Assembly: GCA_963796155.1 (NCBI GenBank)
Contig: CAWCKT010000002.1
Span: 1-64,000 of the forward strand
From: AP-15 sp963796155
Lineage (GTDB): Bacteria; Pseudomonadota; Alphaproteobacteria; ATCC43930; CGMCC-115725
Length of the DNA: 64,000 nt
Direction: 5' to 3'
In this document: piece after piece, positions 48,111 through 57,006 of the stretch
How positions within the stretch are numbered: position 1 is the first letter of the stretch
Layout: each line of letters opens with the position of its first letter
Made by a program: the position numbers and the translations under genes
The notes under the pieces: generated by a model
What the model saw: only the letters and a program-made list of their open reading frames with translations
What the model was told of the DNA's origin: nothing
Database searches by the model: none

Positions 48111-48779
48111 CATTGTCGCTCGTCGTGAACGCAGCTGGCCTCGTCGTGGCCGCTAGGACATCGCCGGCGAGCAGTGAGCCAGCGACCCTGTTGCCGGCGC
48201 CGTTCAGAACCGGCGGCGGCGGGCCCGGGAAGATCGTGAGCTCCAACGGGCTCAGCCCGGCGAGACCGGCCCCGCCGACTGTCGGCTCGCTCGTGCTTGC
48301 CGATGTCCCGTCTGTCGCGCGAAGATCGACGCCGACACTGGTGTCCACGCCGGCGAACAGCATCTTGCTGTCAAGCACTATAAAATTGCGCTTCGCCGGG
48401 ACGAGCAGCCCGCTGGAGAAGGCCTCGGCTATCGTCAGCTCGCTGGTCCCCGTCGCCGTTCCGTCTGTCACCCACAGATCGAGATTGTCGTTTACGTCAT
48501 AACCCGCGAGCTCGGCCTTCGTCATCGCCCATTACCTACTCTTCAGCGCAACCGCCACATCCGATCGTGCGGCAATCTCGTGGTGGGTTCCCCGAGAGGC
48601 ATCACCCTTCGAGCTGGATCGCCGCTCGCTGATGTAATGCGCGCGATGTGCTCTAAAGCTTCGCCCTGGCCCAGGGGTCGGACGGTGAGCCTACCAAGTC
48701 AGCTGTCAAAAAGCCGTCGTGCCGGCACTCGCCCCGCGGGCGCCAACGGGGAGCGCAAAGCGGGCGGGCGAGCCGGAGC

Positions 48780-49850
48780 TTATTCGGCCGCGCGCGGCGC
48801 CTCAGTCGGAATGAGATGGCGGCGCAGTGAGGCGACGAGCGCGTCGGCCTCGGCCTCGGTCGTGTCAAAACGGCAGACGAAGCGGGCGAGGCGCTGGCTG
48901 CGGCGGTAGAACTGGAAGCCGTCGGCTTCGAGCGCGTCCATGCTGGTGCCCGGCAGCTCGAGAAAGATTTCGTTGGCCTCGACCGGCGCTAATAGGCGGG
49001 CGCCGGGCATGTCGTGCAGCCCCCCTGCGATGCGCGCCGCGATCGCATTGGAGGCGCGCGCCATGTCGAGCCACAAGCCATTCTCGACATAGGCGATCAG
49101 CTGCGCCGAAGCATAACGCATCTTCGACCAGACCTGGCCGGCGCGGCGCAGCTGCACGGCGACGACGTCGGCGATATCGGGTGCAAAGACGACGATTGCG
49201 TCGCACAGTGCGCCACCGTTCTTGGTCGCGCCGAACGACATGATGTCGATGCCCGAGCGCCAAGTCGGCTCGGCGGGGCTACAGCCGAGCCGCGCCACCG
49301 CATTGGCGAAACGCGCGCCGTCCATGTGGAGCCGGAGGCCGCGCGTTTTTGCCGCCTCGGCGATCGAGCGGATCTCGTCGAGCGTATATACTGCGCCAAG
49401 ATCGGTCGCCTGGGTCAGGCTGACGGCTGCAGGCTGGCCGCGATGGAGCTGCCCCGGCGAGATTCCTGCCAGAGTCTCGGCGAGCCGCCCGGCGTCGATC
49501 TTGCCGTGGCTCCCGGCCACTGAGGCGAGCTTGAGGCCGCCGCCGAAAAACCCCGCCGCATTGGCCTCGGCGGTGTTGATGTGCGCGACCTCGCTGCAAT
49601 AGACGATCCCCCAGGAGGGGCCGAGCGAGGCCAATGCCAGGGCGTTGGCCGCGGTGCCGGTGGCGACCGGGAAGACCCGCACCGCGGTCTCGAACAGCTC
49701 GGAGAAGTGCTGTTGCAATGCCGCCGTCCATTCGTCTGCGCCGTACCCCAAAGCGGTGTCGTGGTTCGCCTGGATCAGCGCTTCGAGGATCTCCGGCGCG
49801 GCGCGGCCGGTGTTGTCGCTGCGGTAGTCGATCATCACCCGCTTGTACAT
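48780..49850 (-). CDS. Low-specificity L-threonine aldolase
   Basis: The protein has about 356 residues from ATG (MYKRVMIDYRSDNTG); the ATG five codons on (MIDYRSDN) is equally usual for the family. It has PLP fold-type I features: the TGTAANALAL phosphate-binding region, HMDGARFANA, and the cofactor lysine in SFGATKNGGALC. The enzyme splits L-threonine or L-allo-threonine to glycine and acetaldehyde. It is followed on the same strand by only a 250-base gap and the repeat protein, so it is likely a single-gene unit. Confidence 0.92.
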   Translation of the reverse strand: MYKRVMIDYRSDNTGRAAPEILEALIQANHDTALGYGADEWTAALQQHFSELFETAVRVFPVATGTAANALALASLGPSWGIVYCSEVAHINTAEANAAGFFGGGLKLASVAGSHGKIDAGRLAETLAGISPGQLHRGQPAAVSLTQATDLGAVYTLDEIRSIAEAAKTRGLRLHMDGARFANAVARLGCSPAEPTWRSGIDIMSFGATKNGGALCDAIVVFAPDIADVVAVQLRRAGQVWSKMRYASAQLIAYVENGLWLDMARASNAIAARIAGGLHDMPGARLLAPVEANEIFLELPGTSMDALEADGFQFYRRSQRLARFVCRFDTTEAEADALVASLRRHLIPTEAPRAAE

Positions 49851-49917
49851 CGGTTCTCGACCGACCGGAACGCCCGACGGTCGTCGGTGACGGAGAATTC
49901 GGTTGACCTTCGCCAAC

Positions 49918-51538
49918 TCAATGCCGGTGTTCCTTTGCCGCGCCGCCATGCGCCGGAGTGGGGGCGGCGTGAGCCACCCGGAGAATGATGGTATGGCGCG
50001 GCGGCGCGGCCTGAGCATAGGCCGGCGCCCGCAGGTGAGCGCCGCGAAGCCGAAGGGCCGGGTTGTGGTCGCGTAGATGCGCGAAAGCGGCCTGCAGGGC
50101 TTTCGCCCGGCTGACGCTGCGCGCCACCAGCGCGGCGATGTGACTTGTCCACGCGCTCCTGCGGTCGGGCTGCCTGATCGCGGCGACGGCAACGGCCGCC
50201 CGATGCGTCGCCGGGCCGATTTGCGGCGAGCCGATCAGCACCGGCGCGTTCTGCAACCGCTGCTCCGGGAGGTCGAGGAGCGCCGATGCCACGGCGCCGC
50301 CATTGAGGAAGACCGGCCGCGGCACCACGCTGGCAAATCGGCGGTTGGCGAAATGTCCGTCGACGACCTCGCGCGGTGGCTCGCCGTTTGCGTCCATTTG
50401 GATCGCCCCGAGATCTACGACATTACCGAGATTCATGCTGCGAACGTAGTCCAGATCGCGGGTGTAGCTCGGCCAATAGACCTCGCCGGGGGCGAGCGGG
50501 AACCAGGCGATGGCCGGTCTGGTACTGTCGGCAACGCTCAGCCCGACGCCGGCAGTCCCGAGGAAGGCAACGACGGCCGGTGCGTAGACGGGATGCGCCA
50601 CAGAGTTTCCCGGGACCCAAGTCCAACGCCCGCCGACAAGGGACCAGCGGCCGTAATGAAACGGGGCAAAGCCCCATGGCTGATCGTCGATCCAGGTCCA
50701 GCCCCACGGCGCGATCCAGCGCCAATGGCCGTCGCGATAGGGGGCCCAATCGGCGGGCACCGCGTTCGGCACCCAGACGGCGCCGTATTCGGTCGTGTTC
50801 TCCCAGTCTCCCGCGGCGTCGAGTTCGGCAAAGCCGGTCATGTCCGGGGAAATGTAATAGGGTGCCGCGAGGTTGCACCTCGTCGAAGTCGCGCGACCGG
50901 CACCACTCGGCAAACTCATCTCTCGCCGCCGGCTCGATCACGGGAGCTGCCAGGCCGAAGCCAGCGAGCAGCATCGACTCGCCGGAATTGATGCCGAGAC
51001 TGGTGGCGCCGTCGACAACGTGAGCACTGCCTGCGAAGACCGCGACCCGCCGGCTTCCGGCATCGATGTCGTAACGGCCGGGCTCCGAGAGGCGAACTCC
51101 GTCGCCCGAAAAATCGACCTCGACGCTTTCGTCCTCGCCGAGCCGGCGGAGCGCAAGGCCGATCCGTCCCCTCGCGATGGTGAGCTGGATAACCCGAGCG
51201 CTCAATTTGGCGACTTCGATCTCGGTGTCTTGGGCTAGGTCGATCGTGTCGTCGCCGATCTCGATCTCGGCGCGGGATTGCGCCCCGGTGCGCAGCGAAC
51301 CTCCGGCCGACAGCGGAAAGTTCGGGACGGCTTCGACCCACTCGTCCGGGGAGTGGAAGCTGACACTTCCCGAGACGAAGCTCAGCCGCCCGACGCGGTC
51401 GGGCGGCGCCTCGGCTGCGGGCGCCGGGACGGGCGGCGCGGCCTCCGGAATTGGCGTCTCCGGCGGCGTTGCCTCTTCTTGCGCGAGCGCCGGCGCGGCG
51501 AGCATCGTGAAGAAAAGGCTGATCAACAGGAAACGCAT
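49918..51538 (-). pseudogene. FecR-domain / DUF6600 secreted protein, split by one frameshift
   Basis: Two frames (51538-50423 and 50919-49918) join into one protein of about 540 residues. It starts with a signal peptide (MRFLLISLFFTMLAAPALAQ), a Pro-rich spacer, a FecR-like domain (VSGSVSFHSPDEWVEAVPN, LRTGAQSRAEIEIGDDTIDLA in part) and then the Trp- and Tyr-rich DUF6600 region (HWRWIAPWGWTWIDDQPWGF). At 50875-50877 one extra base shifts frame within DFDEV; removing it gives DFDEVNLAAPYYISPDMTGF, the expected sequence. It is an extracytoplasmic protein of unknown role, with no sigma factor beside it. It is a pseudogene only if the indel is real. Confidence 0.78.
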
Positions 51539-51836
51539 GGCTTCACCCCCCCGGTGCCGTCCAAAGCGACACTAGCAGATCATGCTCTTCCAAAATCGAA
51601 AAACCGTGACGAAGCCGGTCTTTCCGTGCGCTTGATGAGGTGCTCGCCTTCGCTCATCGCCTCTGGATGTAGAATTTTGCGGAAAGACCCTTGATTGGGT
51701 TAAGAACCCCTCAGCGTCGTTCCCGCGATCCATTTGGATCAGCAGCTTTCAATTCGGGCTCCTCGCTTGCATTACAGCCGGAATGACGATCGGCGGGCTT
51801 TACGGATACAATCGCGTCTCTGGAGGCTGCCGCGTC
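51539..51836. other. Divergent intergenic region with inverted repeats
   Basis: This lies between the FecR-domain gene (leftward) and the cob genes (rightward). GGTCTTTCCG at 51617-51626 pairs with CGGAAAGACC at 51680-51689 across 53 bases, and a small GGGTT-AAG-AACCC hairpin follows at 51697-51709. A REP-like element occupies 51715-51788. No B12-box or cobalamin-riboswitch core was recognised. Confidence 0.5.
51715..51788. repeat. REP-like inverted element before the cob operon
   Basis: CGTCGTTCCCG (51715-51725) and CGGAATGACG (51779-51788) form the outer arms. The words match the elements at 15501-15600. It ends about 48 bases before the start of the cbiG-cobJ gene. Confidence 0.5.
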
Positions 51837-53648
51837 ATGACCGAGAGACTGCCGGGCGACATCGCGATCATCGTGCTCGGCCGCGGCGGCGCGGAGCTCG
51901 GGACACGGCTGCGGGCGGCGCTGCCGGGTTCCCGACTGCACGGGCCGCGCACCGACCCGGCCGGTTGGGATGAGAGCTACGATCGGGCGTCGACGCACGT
52001 CGCCCAGCTGTTCGCCGCGGGACGGCCGATTGTCGGCCTCTGCGCCAGCGGCATCCTGATCCGCTCGGTGGGGCCGTTGCTCGCCGCGAAACGCGAGGAG
52101 CCGCCGGTAGTTGCCGTTGCCGAGGACGGCTCGGTCGCGGTGCCGCTGATCGGCGGTCACCTTGGCGCCAACGCGCTGGCCCGCGCGATCGCAGCGCTGA
52201 CCGGCGGGATTGCCGCGATCACCACGGCCGGGGACCTCAGGCTCGGCTTGGCACTCGACGAGCCTCCACCCGGCTGGCGGATCGCCAACCCCGACAGGGT
52301 GAAACCGGTCGCCGCCGCGCTGCTGCGGGGCGAACCGGTCGCTCTGATCGGTCGGGCGGCCGACGCCGGATGGCTCCGTTCGGCGGCGATAAGCTGGGCG
52401 GAACGAGCGGAACGGCAAATCGTGGTCACCGACCGCGCGGTCGATCCGGCGAGCGATGCGCTGGTGTTTCACCCGCCGGTGCTGGCGTTGGGGATCGGCT
52501 GCGAGCGCGGCTGTTCGGCCGAGGAGATCGCCGCTCTGGCGCGGTCGACCTTGGCCGAGGCCGGGCTCGCGGCGGCGGCGGTCGCGGCGGTGGTGTCGGT
52601 CGAACTGAAGCTCGCCGAAGCGGGAGTTCACGCGCTCGCCGCGGCATTCGGGGTGCCGGCGCGGTTCTTTCCGGCCTCGCGCCTGCTCGCCGAAACGGCG
52701 CGCCTCTCCGAGCGCTCCGCGGCGGCGTTTCGCGCGACCGGCTGCTGGGGGGTGGCGGAAGGCGCCGCACTCGCCGCCGCCGGCCCCGGCGGGGTGCTGG
52801 TCGTGCCCAAGCGCAAATCGCAGCGGGCGACCTGCGCGATCGCGCGCGCCGCCGCGCCGATCGCCGCGGATACGATCGGGCGCCGGCGGGGGAAGCTCGC
52901 GGTGGTCGGCATCGGCCCGGGCGATCCTCTCTGGCGCACCCCGGAGGCGAGCACGGCGCTGGCCGAGGCGACTGATATCGTCGGCTATGGGCTTTATCTC
53001 GACCTGCTTGGCCGCGCGATCGCCGGCAAGAACCGGCACGCGAGCGCGCTCGGCGAGGAGGAGGAGCGGGTGCGCCAGGCCCTCGATCTTTCCGCCGAGG
53101 GCCGCTCGGTGGCGCTCGTCTCCTCGGGAGATGCCGGGATCTATGGCCTGGCATCGCTGGTCTTCGAACTGTTCGATCGCGCGGCGAAACCGGAATGGCG
53201 AACCGTCGAGCTCATCGTCTGTCCCGGCGTCTCGGCAATGCAGGCTGCTGCCGCCCGGATAGGCGCCCCGCTCGGCCACGACTTCTGCGCGATCTCCCTC
53301 TCCGACCTGATGACCCCGTGGGAAACGATCCGCGCCCGGCTCGAAGCGGCCGCGGCGGCCGATTTCGTCGTGGCCCTCTACAACCCGCGCTCGGCGCGCC
53401 GCCCGGCGCGGCTCGCCGAGGCGGCCGGGATCCTGCTGCGCCATCGCCCGCCGCAGACCCCGGTCTTCCTCGGCCGCAATCTCGGGCGCGACGCGGAGGA
53501 GCGGCATATCGTCACCCTTTCCGACCTGGCCGGCGCGGAGATCGACATGCTGACCCTTGTTATCGTCGGCAGCAGCACCACACGCCGGCTCGACGGCGAT
53601 CCGCCCCGGCTCTATACGCCGCGCGGCTATCTCGCCGAGCGCGGATGA
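51837..53648 (+). CDS. cobJ: CbiG-CobJ fusion (precorrin-3B C17-methyltransferase)
   Basis: The protein has 603 residues from ATG (MTERLPGDIAIIV) with TGGAGG at 51821-51826. The in-frame ATG at 51783 is inside a repeat element and is rejected. Residues 1-215 are the CbiG N and central region (GLCASGILIRSVGPLL, PLIGGHLGANALARAI). Residues 220-345 are the CobE/CbiG C-domain (LGIGCERGCSAEEI). From about 352 the methyltransferase (GKLAVVGIGPGDP, LVSSGDAGIYGLA, LYNPRSARRP) matches CobJ, which contracts the corrin ring after C17 methylation. It is coupled to cobM by an ATGA overlap. Confidence 0.93.
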   Translation: MTERLPGDIAIIVLGRGGAELGTRLRAALPGSRLHGPRTDPAGWDESYDRASTHVAQLFAAGRPIVGLCASGILIRSVGPLLAAKREEPPVVAVAEDGSVAVPLIGGHLGANALARAIAALTGGIAAITTAGDLRLGLALDEPPPGWRIANPDRVKPVAAALLRGEPVALIGRAADAGWLRSAAISWAERAERQIVVTDRAVDPASDALVFHPPVLALGIGCERGCSAEEIAALARSTLAEAGLAAAAVAAVVSVELKLAEAGVHALAAAFGVPARFFPASRLLAETARLSERSAAAFRATGCWGVAEGAALAAAGPGGVLVVPKRKSQRATCAIARAAAPIAADTIGRRRGKLAVVGIGPGDPLWRTPEASTALAEATDIVGYGLYLDLLGRAIAGKNRHASALGEEEERVRQALDLSAEGRSVALVSSGDAGIYGLASLVFELFDRAAKPEWRTVELIVCPGVSAMQAAAARIGAPLGHDFCAISLSDLMTPWETIRARLEAAAAADFVVALYNPRSARRPARLAEAAGILLRHRPPQTPVFLGRNLGRDAEERHIVTLSDLAGAEIDMLTLVIVGSSTTRRLDGDPPRLYTPRGYLAERG

Positions 53649-54406
53649 GCGTGCATTTCATCGGCGCCGGCCCTGGCGCCCCCGATCTGATTACGGTGCG
53701 CGGGCTGCGGCTGATCGAGCGCTGCCCGGTCTGCCTCTATGCCGGTTCGCTGGTGCCGCGCGCGATCCTCGCCTCGGCCCCGCCCGGTGCCCGCGTGATC
53801 GATACGGCACCGCTGACCCTGGACGAGATCATCGCGTATATCAGTGAGGCGCATCGAGATGGGCTCGAAATCGCCCGGCTGCATTCCGGCGATCCGTCGC
53901 TCTATGGCGCGATTGCCGAGCAGATGCGCCGGCTCGCCGCACTGGGCATCCCCTACGACGTGACTCCGGGGGTGCCGTCCTTTGCCGCGGTGGCGGCCGT
54001 AATCGGCCGCGAGCTGACCCTGCCGGAAGTGGCCCAGACGGTGATCCTGACGCGCACCGCGACGCGCTCCTCGCCGATGCCCGAGGGCGAAGCGCTCGAG
54101 CGGCTGGGTGCCACCGGTGCCACGCTCGCGATTCATCTGTCGATCGCCAACCTCGCGCGCGTCGTCCGCGCGTTGACGCCCTCTTACGGTGCCGATTGTC
54201 CCGCGGTCGTCGCCTATCGCGTCAGCTGGCCTGACGAACTGCTGATCTGCGGGACCCTCGCCGACATCCGCGACAAGGTGAGGGAGGCGCGGATCACCCG
54301 CACCGCGCTGGTGTTGGTCGGCCGCGCGCTCGCCGGCGAGGGCGCTTCGGAGAGCCGGCTCTACGCCGCCGACCATCATCACCTGATGCGCCCCCGGCGG
54401 GCGTGA
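53645..54406 (+). CDS. cobM: Precorrin-4 C11-methyltransferase
   Basis: The protein has 253 residues from the ATG overlapping the cobJ stop (ATGA at 53645-53648). It has tetrapyrrole methylase motifs: HFIGAGPGAPDLITVRG, the P-loop-like LHSGDPSLYGAI and TPGVPSFAAVAA. It adds the C11 methyl group from SAM in cobalamin synthesis. It shares an operon with cbiG-cobJ; the next genes lie on the other strand. Confidence 0.95.
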   Translation: MSVHFIGAGPGAPDLITVRGLRLIERCPVCLYAGSLVPRAILASAPPGARVIDTAPLTLDEIIAYISEAHRDGLEIARLHSGDPSLYGAIAEQMRRLAALGIPYDVTPGVPSFAAVAAVIGRELTLPEVAQTVILTRTATRSSPMPEGEALERLGATGATLAIHLSIANLARVVRALTPSYGADCPAVVAYRVSWPDELLICGTLADIRDKVREARITRTALVLVGRALAGEGASESRLYAADHHHLMRPRRA

Positions 54407-54431
54407 GCGGGCTGAAGCGCCGGCTCGGCGC

Positions 54432-54665
54432 TCAACAGCGGAAGGTCGAGATCATCGCTTGAGAAGGCTCCGCCTGGTAGACGTAAAAGCCGCCGTTCCG
54501 CATGAGAGGCCGCGCCACCTCGAGCGGGACGTCGACGAGCCAAACATCGCTTGCCTTGTGGACGCGATAAGAGCGATAGGCCGTGGCACCATGACTGATC
54601 GGTGCACTCTCCGCGCCGGGCGGGCAGACCAGCGTAATCCAGCCGTCAGGCACTCCGTCAATCAT
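54432..54665 (-). CDS. Unknown 77-residue protein
   Basis: ATG start overlaps the stop of the upstream gene as ATGA (54662-54665). The predicted sequence (GWITLVCPPGAESAPISHGA, then VWLVDVPLEVARPLMRNGGFYVY) suggests a small alpha/beta protein with possible recognition strands. No domain is recognised. It is coupled to the coiled-coil gene and lies tail-to-tail with cobM. The pair looks like phage- or plasmid-type accessory genes but no other such gene is near. Confidence 0.55.
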   Translation of the reverse strand: MIDGVPDGWITLVCPPGAESAPISHGATAYRSYRVHKASDVWLVDVPLEVARPLMRNGGFYVYQAEPSQAMISTFRC

Positions 54666-55363
54666 GCCGGGCGTGTCTCGTCGAGCTTCGCCTCGGCGTC
54701 GTCCATCAGCCGATCGATCAGCCGCTTGCCGGTCTCGGGGTCGTGCGGGACGCGTACCGCAGCTTTCGCCTCACGGATCGCCGTTGCCACGTCGATGGAG
54801 CCTGCCAAGGCTACGCGAGACGGATTGGCGCCATTGCCGAGCTCGTGTAGCGCCTGCTCGACGCTGCGGGCTTTCGCCTCGATCGCCAGCACGCGTTGGA
54901 TCGCCGGCCGGAGTTCGTTGTCGAGGAGTTCGCGAACCCCCTCTACCGCGACCCTGTAGGCGGCATCCCGGCGGGCGATGCCCAAATCGGGGATTCGCTC
55001 GATGCAGACTTGCACCTTGGCCCGATGCTCGGGCAACGCGGCTCGTGCGACGATCGCGTCGCGGCCAAGCGCGGCGATGGCGCGCTCGGCGGCTAGAGTT
55101 TGCACACTCGGCTGGGGGCGCTCGCCCTCGCCGCCGGCGGCGAGCCAAGCCGCGAGCGCCCGGTCGTCGTCGGCTCGGCAGGCAGCAAGGTTGCGCTCGG
55201 CGACTTCGAGCTCGTGCACAATAGCGGAAAGCCGTCCCTCCGGCGCTTGCGCTTCGGTCAACTCAACGTTCGCGGCGGCAAGCAATTCGATTGCGCGGCG
55301 CAAGGCGTCGCGCGCGGGTGAGAGGGGGGTCGGGGTATCGCGAGGGGCCGCATCATGGGGCAT
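54662..55363 (-). CDS. Unknown helical protein
   Basis: The protein has 233 residues from ATG (MPHDAAPRDTPTPL); an in-frame ATG at 55423 is an alternative. It is rich in Ala, Glu, Arg and Leu and is likely a long helical bundle or coiled coil (RRAIELLAAANVELTEAQ, AIVHELEVAERNLAACRADD). It has no signal peptide, membrane helix or known domain. Its stop overlaps the next small gene. The upstream 70 bases (55430-55480) are AT-rich, like an inserted boundary. Confidence 0.6.
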   Translation of the reverse strand: MPHDAAPRDTPTPLSPARDALRRAIELLAAANVELTEAQAPEGRLSAIVHELEVAERNLAACRADDDRALAAWLAAGGEGERPQPSVQTLAAERAIAALGRDAIVARAALPEHRAKVQVCIERIPDLGIARRDAAYRVAVEGVRELLDNELRPAIQRVLAIEAKARSVEQALHELGNGANPSRVALAGSIDVATAIREAKAAVRVPHDPETGKRLIDRLMDDAEAKLDETRPA

Positions 55364-55488
55364 GAGAGATTTGCTCAGGTTCGTGGGTGCGAGAGCCGCG
55401 AACGTATTCAGCGCGGGCACCATCCGACGGTTGCTATTTTTACTACAGCAAACTTGCTATTTTGTCAATCAATAACTTCGCACCGGCA

Positions 55489-56082
55489 TTACGATTTTTT
55501 AGCGCTCTGCGCCCGCTTGATCGCCTGGACGACCGCCGGGCGGTGGCTCTCGGCCGCCCACCCCGCGGCGTCGCGCCCGGTATAATCGGTCTTCGTGACG
55601 CTGGCGCCCTTGGCGAGCAGGGCCTGCACGATCTCGATATTGCCGCGGCTCGCCGCGATCATCAGCGGCGTCATCCCGTTCTTGTTCTCGGGATCGACCG
55701 CCGCCCCGACGTCGAGCAGGAGCTTGGCCGCTTCGACCTGATTTGCCTCGGCCGCCAAGTGCAGCGGCGTGTTGCCGAGCTTCTCCTTGGGATCGAGCTT
55801 GGCACCCCCCTTGATCAGGATCGCGATGATCTGCAGATTGCCGTTGATCGCGGCATAATGCATCCCGGTTCGCCCCTCTTCGTCGGTTTGGTTCGGATTG
55901 CCGTCGCCGCCGCCGACGAGCGACCTGACGAGACCCGCGTCGTTGGCTTTCGCTGCGCGCGCCACATTCTCGTAGACCGCGCTAAAGGGGTTGAGATTCA
56001 GCTGCGCGCGCGGCGCGGGGCTGCCGATGATGAGGGCGGCGACCGCTGCCCCTCCGAGGAACGCAGCCAGGCGAGCGTTCAT
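55489..56082 (-). CDS. Periplasmic ankyrin-repeat protein
   Basis: The protein has 197 residues with a signal peptide (MNARLAAFLGGAAVAALIIG, cut near APRA). AAGGAGGG lies upstream of its ATG. Four ankyrin repeats follow, with typical turns GRTGMHYAAINGN, GNTPLHLAAEANQ, GMTPLMIAASRGN and GRDAAGWAAESHR. Ankyrins mediate protein contacts, here probably in the periplasm. The ATG overlaps the cobK stop (ATGA at 56079-56082), so expression is coupled to cobalamin synthesis although no functional link is known. Confidence 0.85.
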   Translation of the reverse strand: MNARLAAFLGGAAVAALIIGSPAPRAQLNLNPFSAVYENVARAAKANDAGLVRSLVGGGDGNPNQTDEEGRTGMHYAAINGNLQIIAILIKGGAKLDPKEKLGNTPLHLAAEANQVEAAKLLLDVGAAVDPENKNGMTPLMIAASRGNIEIVQALLAKGASVTKTDYTGRDAAGWAAESHRPAVVQAIKRAQSAKKS

Positions 56083-56858
56083 AACACCCTCCTTGTTTTT
56101 GAAAGCGGGTGCTCGCCGGCGAGCCAATCGAGCGCCGCCTCGACGGTCTCGACCGCGTCCCCGGGCTCCCGAGCCGGACGCCGCACCATGACGACCGGGA
56201 GGTTGAGCTCGCGGGCGGCGACGATCTTGGCCTCGGTGGCAGCACCGCCGCTCGCCTTGCAGACGAGCACGTCGATCGTATGTCGTTCGAGCCGATGGCG
56301 CTCCTCGGCCAGGGTGAAGGGCCCGCGGCCGACGACTACCTCGTAAGAGCCCAACGGCAAGGGTCGGCGCGGCGGATCGACGAGCCGAACGAGGAAGTGC
56401 ATCCCGGTCACCGCGGCAAAGCACGCGACCTCGCTGGCGCCGACGGTGAGGAAGGCGCGCCGTCCGAGACCGCTGACGACTCCGGCCGCGGCCGCCATGC
56501 TGTCGACCTCGATCCAGCGGTCGAGCGGGTGGCGGCGCCACGGCCGGCGCAATAGAAGCAGACGCGGCACGCGGGCCTCCTCGCAGGCGAGCCGCGCCTC
56601 GGTCGAGATCCGAGCCGCGAAGGGATGGGTCGCATCGATCAGGCGATCGACGCCGTGCTCGGTCAAATAATCGGCGAGGCCCGCCGGGCCGCCAAAGCCG
56701 CCGACGCGGATGCGGCCCGGCAGCGGGCCGGGCTGCTCGGTTCGGCCGGCGAGTGACGTGGTGACGCCGAGCGCTCCGCCGAAGCGGGCGAGCGCGGCGC
56801 AGGCGAGTGTGGAGGCTTCGCCGGTGCCGCCGAGGATCAGGAGCTCCTTCGCCGTCAC
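56079..56858 (-). CDS. cobK: Precorrin-6A reductase
   Basis: The protein has 259 residues from a GTG (VTAKELLILGGTGEAST) with AAGGGT upstream. A longer form from ATG 56942 would add 28 charged residues not expected for the family. Typical parts are LILGGTGEA (nucleotide loop), DATHPFAARIS and the late VCKASGGAATEAKI segment. It reduces precorrin-6A with NADPH. It is divergent from cobA (149 bases between starts) and followed by the ankyrin gene. Confidence 0.92.
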   Translation of the reverse strand: MTAKELLILGGTGEASTLACAALARFGGALGVTTSLAGRTEQPGPLPGRIRVGGFGGPAGLADYLTEHGVDRLIDATHPFAARISTEARLACEEARVPRLLLLRRPWRRHPLDRWIEVDSMAAAAGVVSGLGRRAFLTVGASEVACFAAVTGMHFLVRLVDPPRRPLPLGSYEVVVGRGPFTLAEERHRLERHTIDVLVCKASGGAATEAKIVAARELNLPVVMVRRPAREPGDAVETVEAALDWLAGEHPLSKTRRVL

Positions 56859-57006
56859 CCGCCGACCCTTGCGAGAAAAGCGGCCCTCCCGGTCGACGAT
56901 CGTCCAGCCGCGCCGCAGCAGTTTGATCTCCTGCCGTGCCATAGGCCGATCTTAGCAAAACCCGCGCCTATGACTACTTTGGTCCCCTCTCGCCGTAAGG
57001 CCTCTC

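Larger units (their letters stand above)
44663..48525 (-). pseudogene. Large repeat protein: PPC-like and FG-GAP-like repeats, interrupted by indels
   Basis: A single gene of about 1,285 codons is read in two frames (48525-47428 and 47566-44663). The N-terminal part has VTDGTATGTSEL-type motifs. Five repeats of about 120 residues follow (TNIGQHDWIAVSL, EFTITGLSQYAQIELGTA, YYVDLSDSYG), like prepeptidase C-terminal domains. The C-terminal part has 11 units of about 48 residues (DILWQNDNGAVAIWEMNG, VIGGGSVGNPGPSWH), FG-GAP/VCBS-like. A base is missing near 47572-47580. A compensating pair (missing base at 45841-45845, extra T at 45793-45795) garbles about 17 residues. No signal peptide is seen, so type I secretion or another route is possible. 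It may be functional if the indels are read errors. Confidence 0.75.

Noticed and set aside
51539..51836. Cobalamin riboswitch before cbiG-cobJ
   Set aside because: No B12-box or conserved core was recognised; only unrelated inverted repeats and a REP-like element are present.
54432..55363. Prophage remnant
   Set aside because: Only two unknown coupled genes are present; no capsid, integrase, lysis or regulator genes are nearby.
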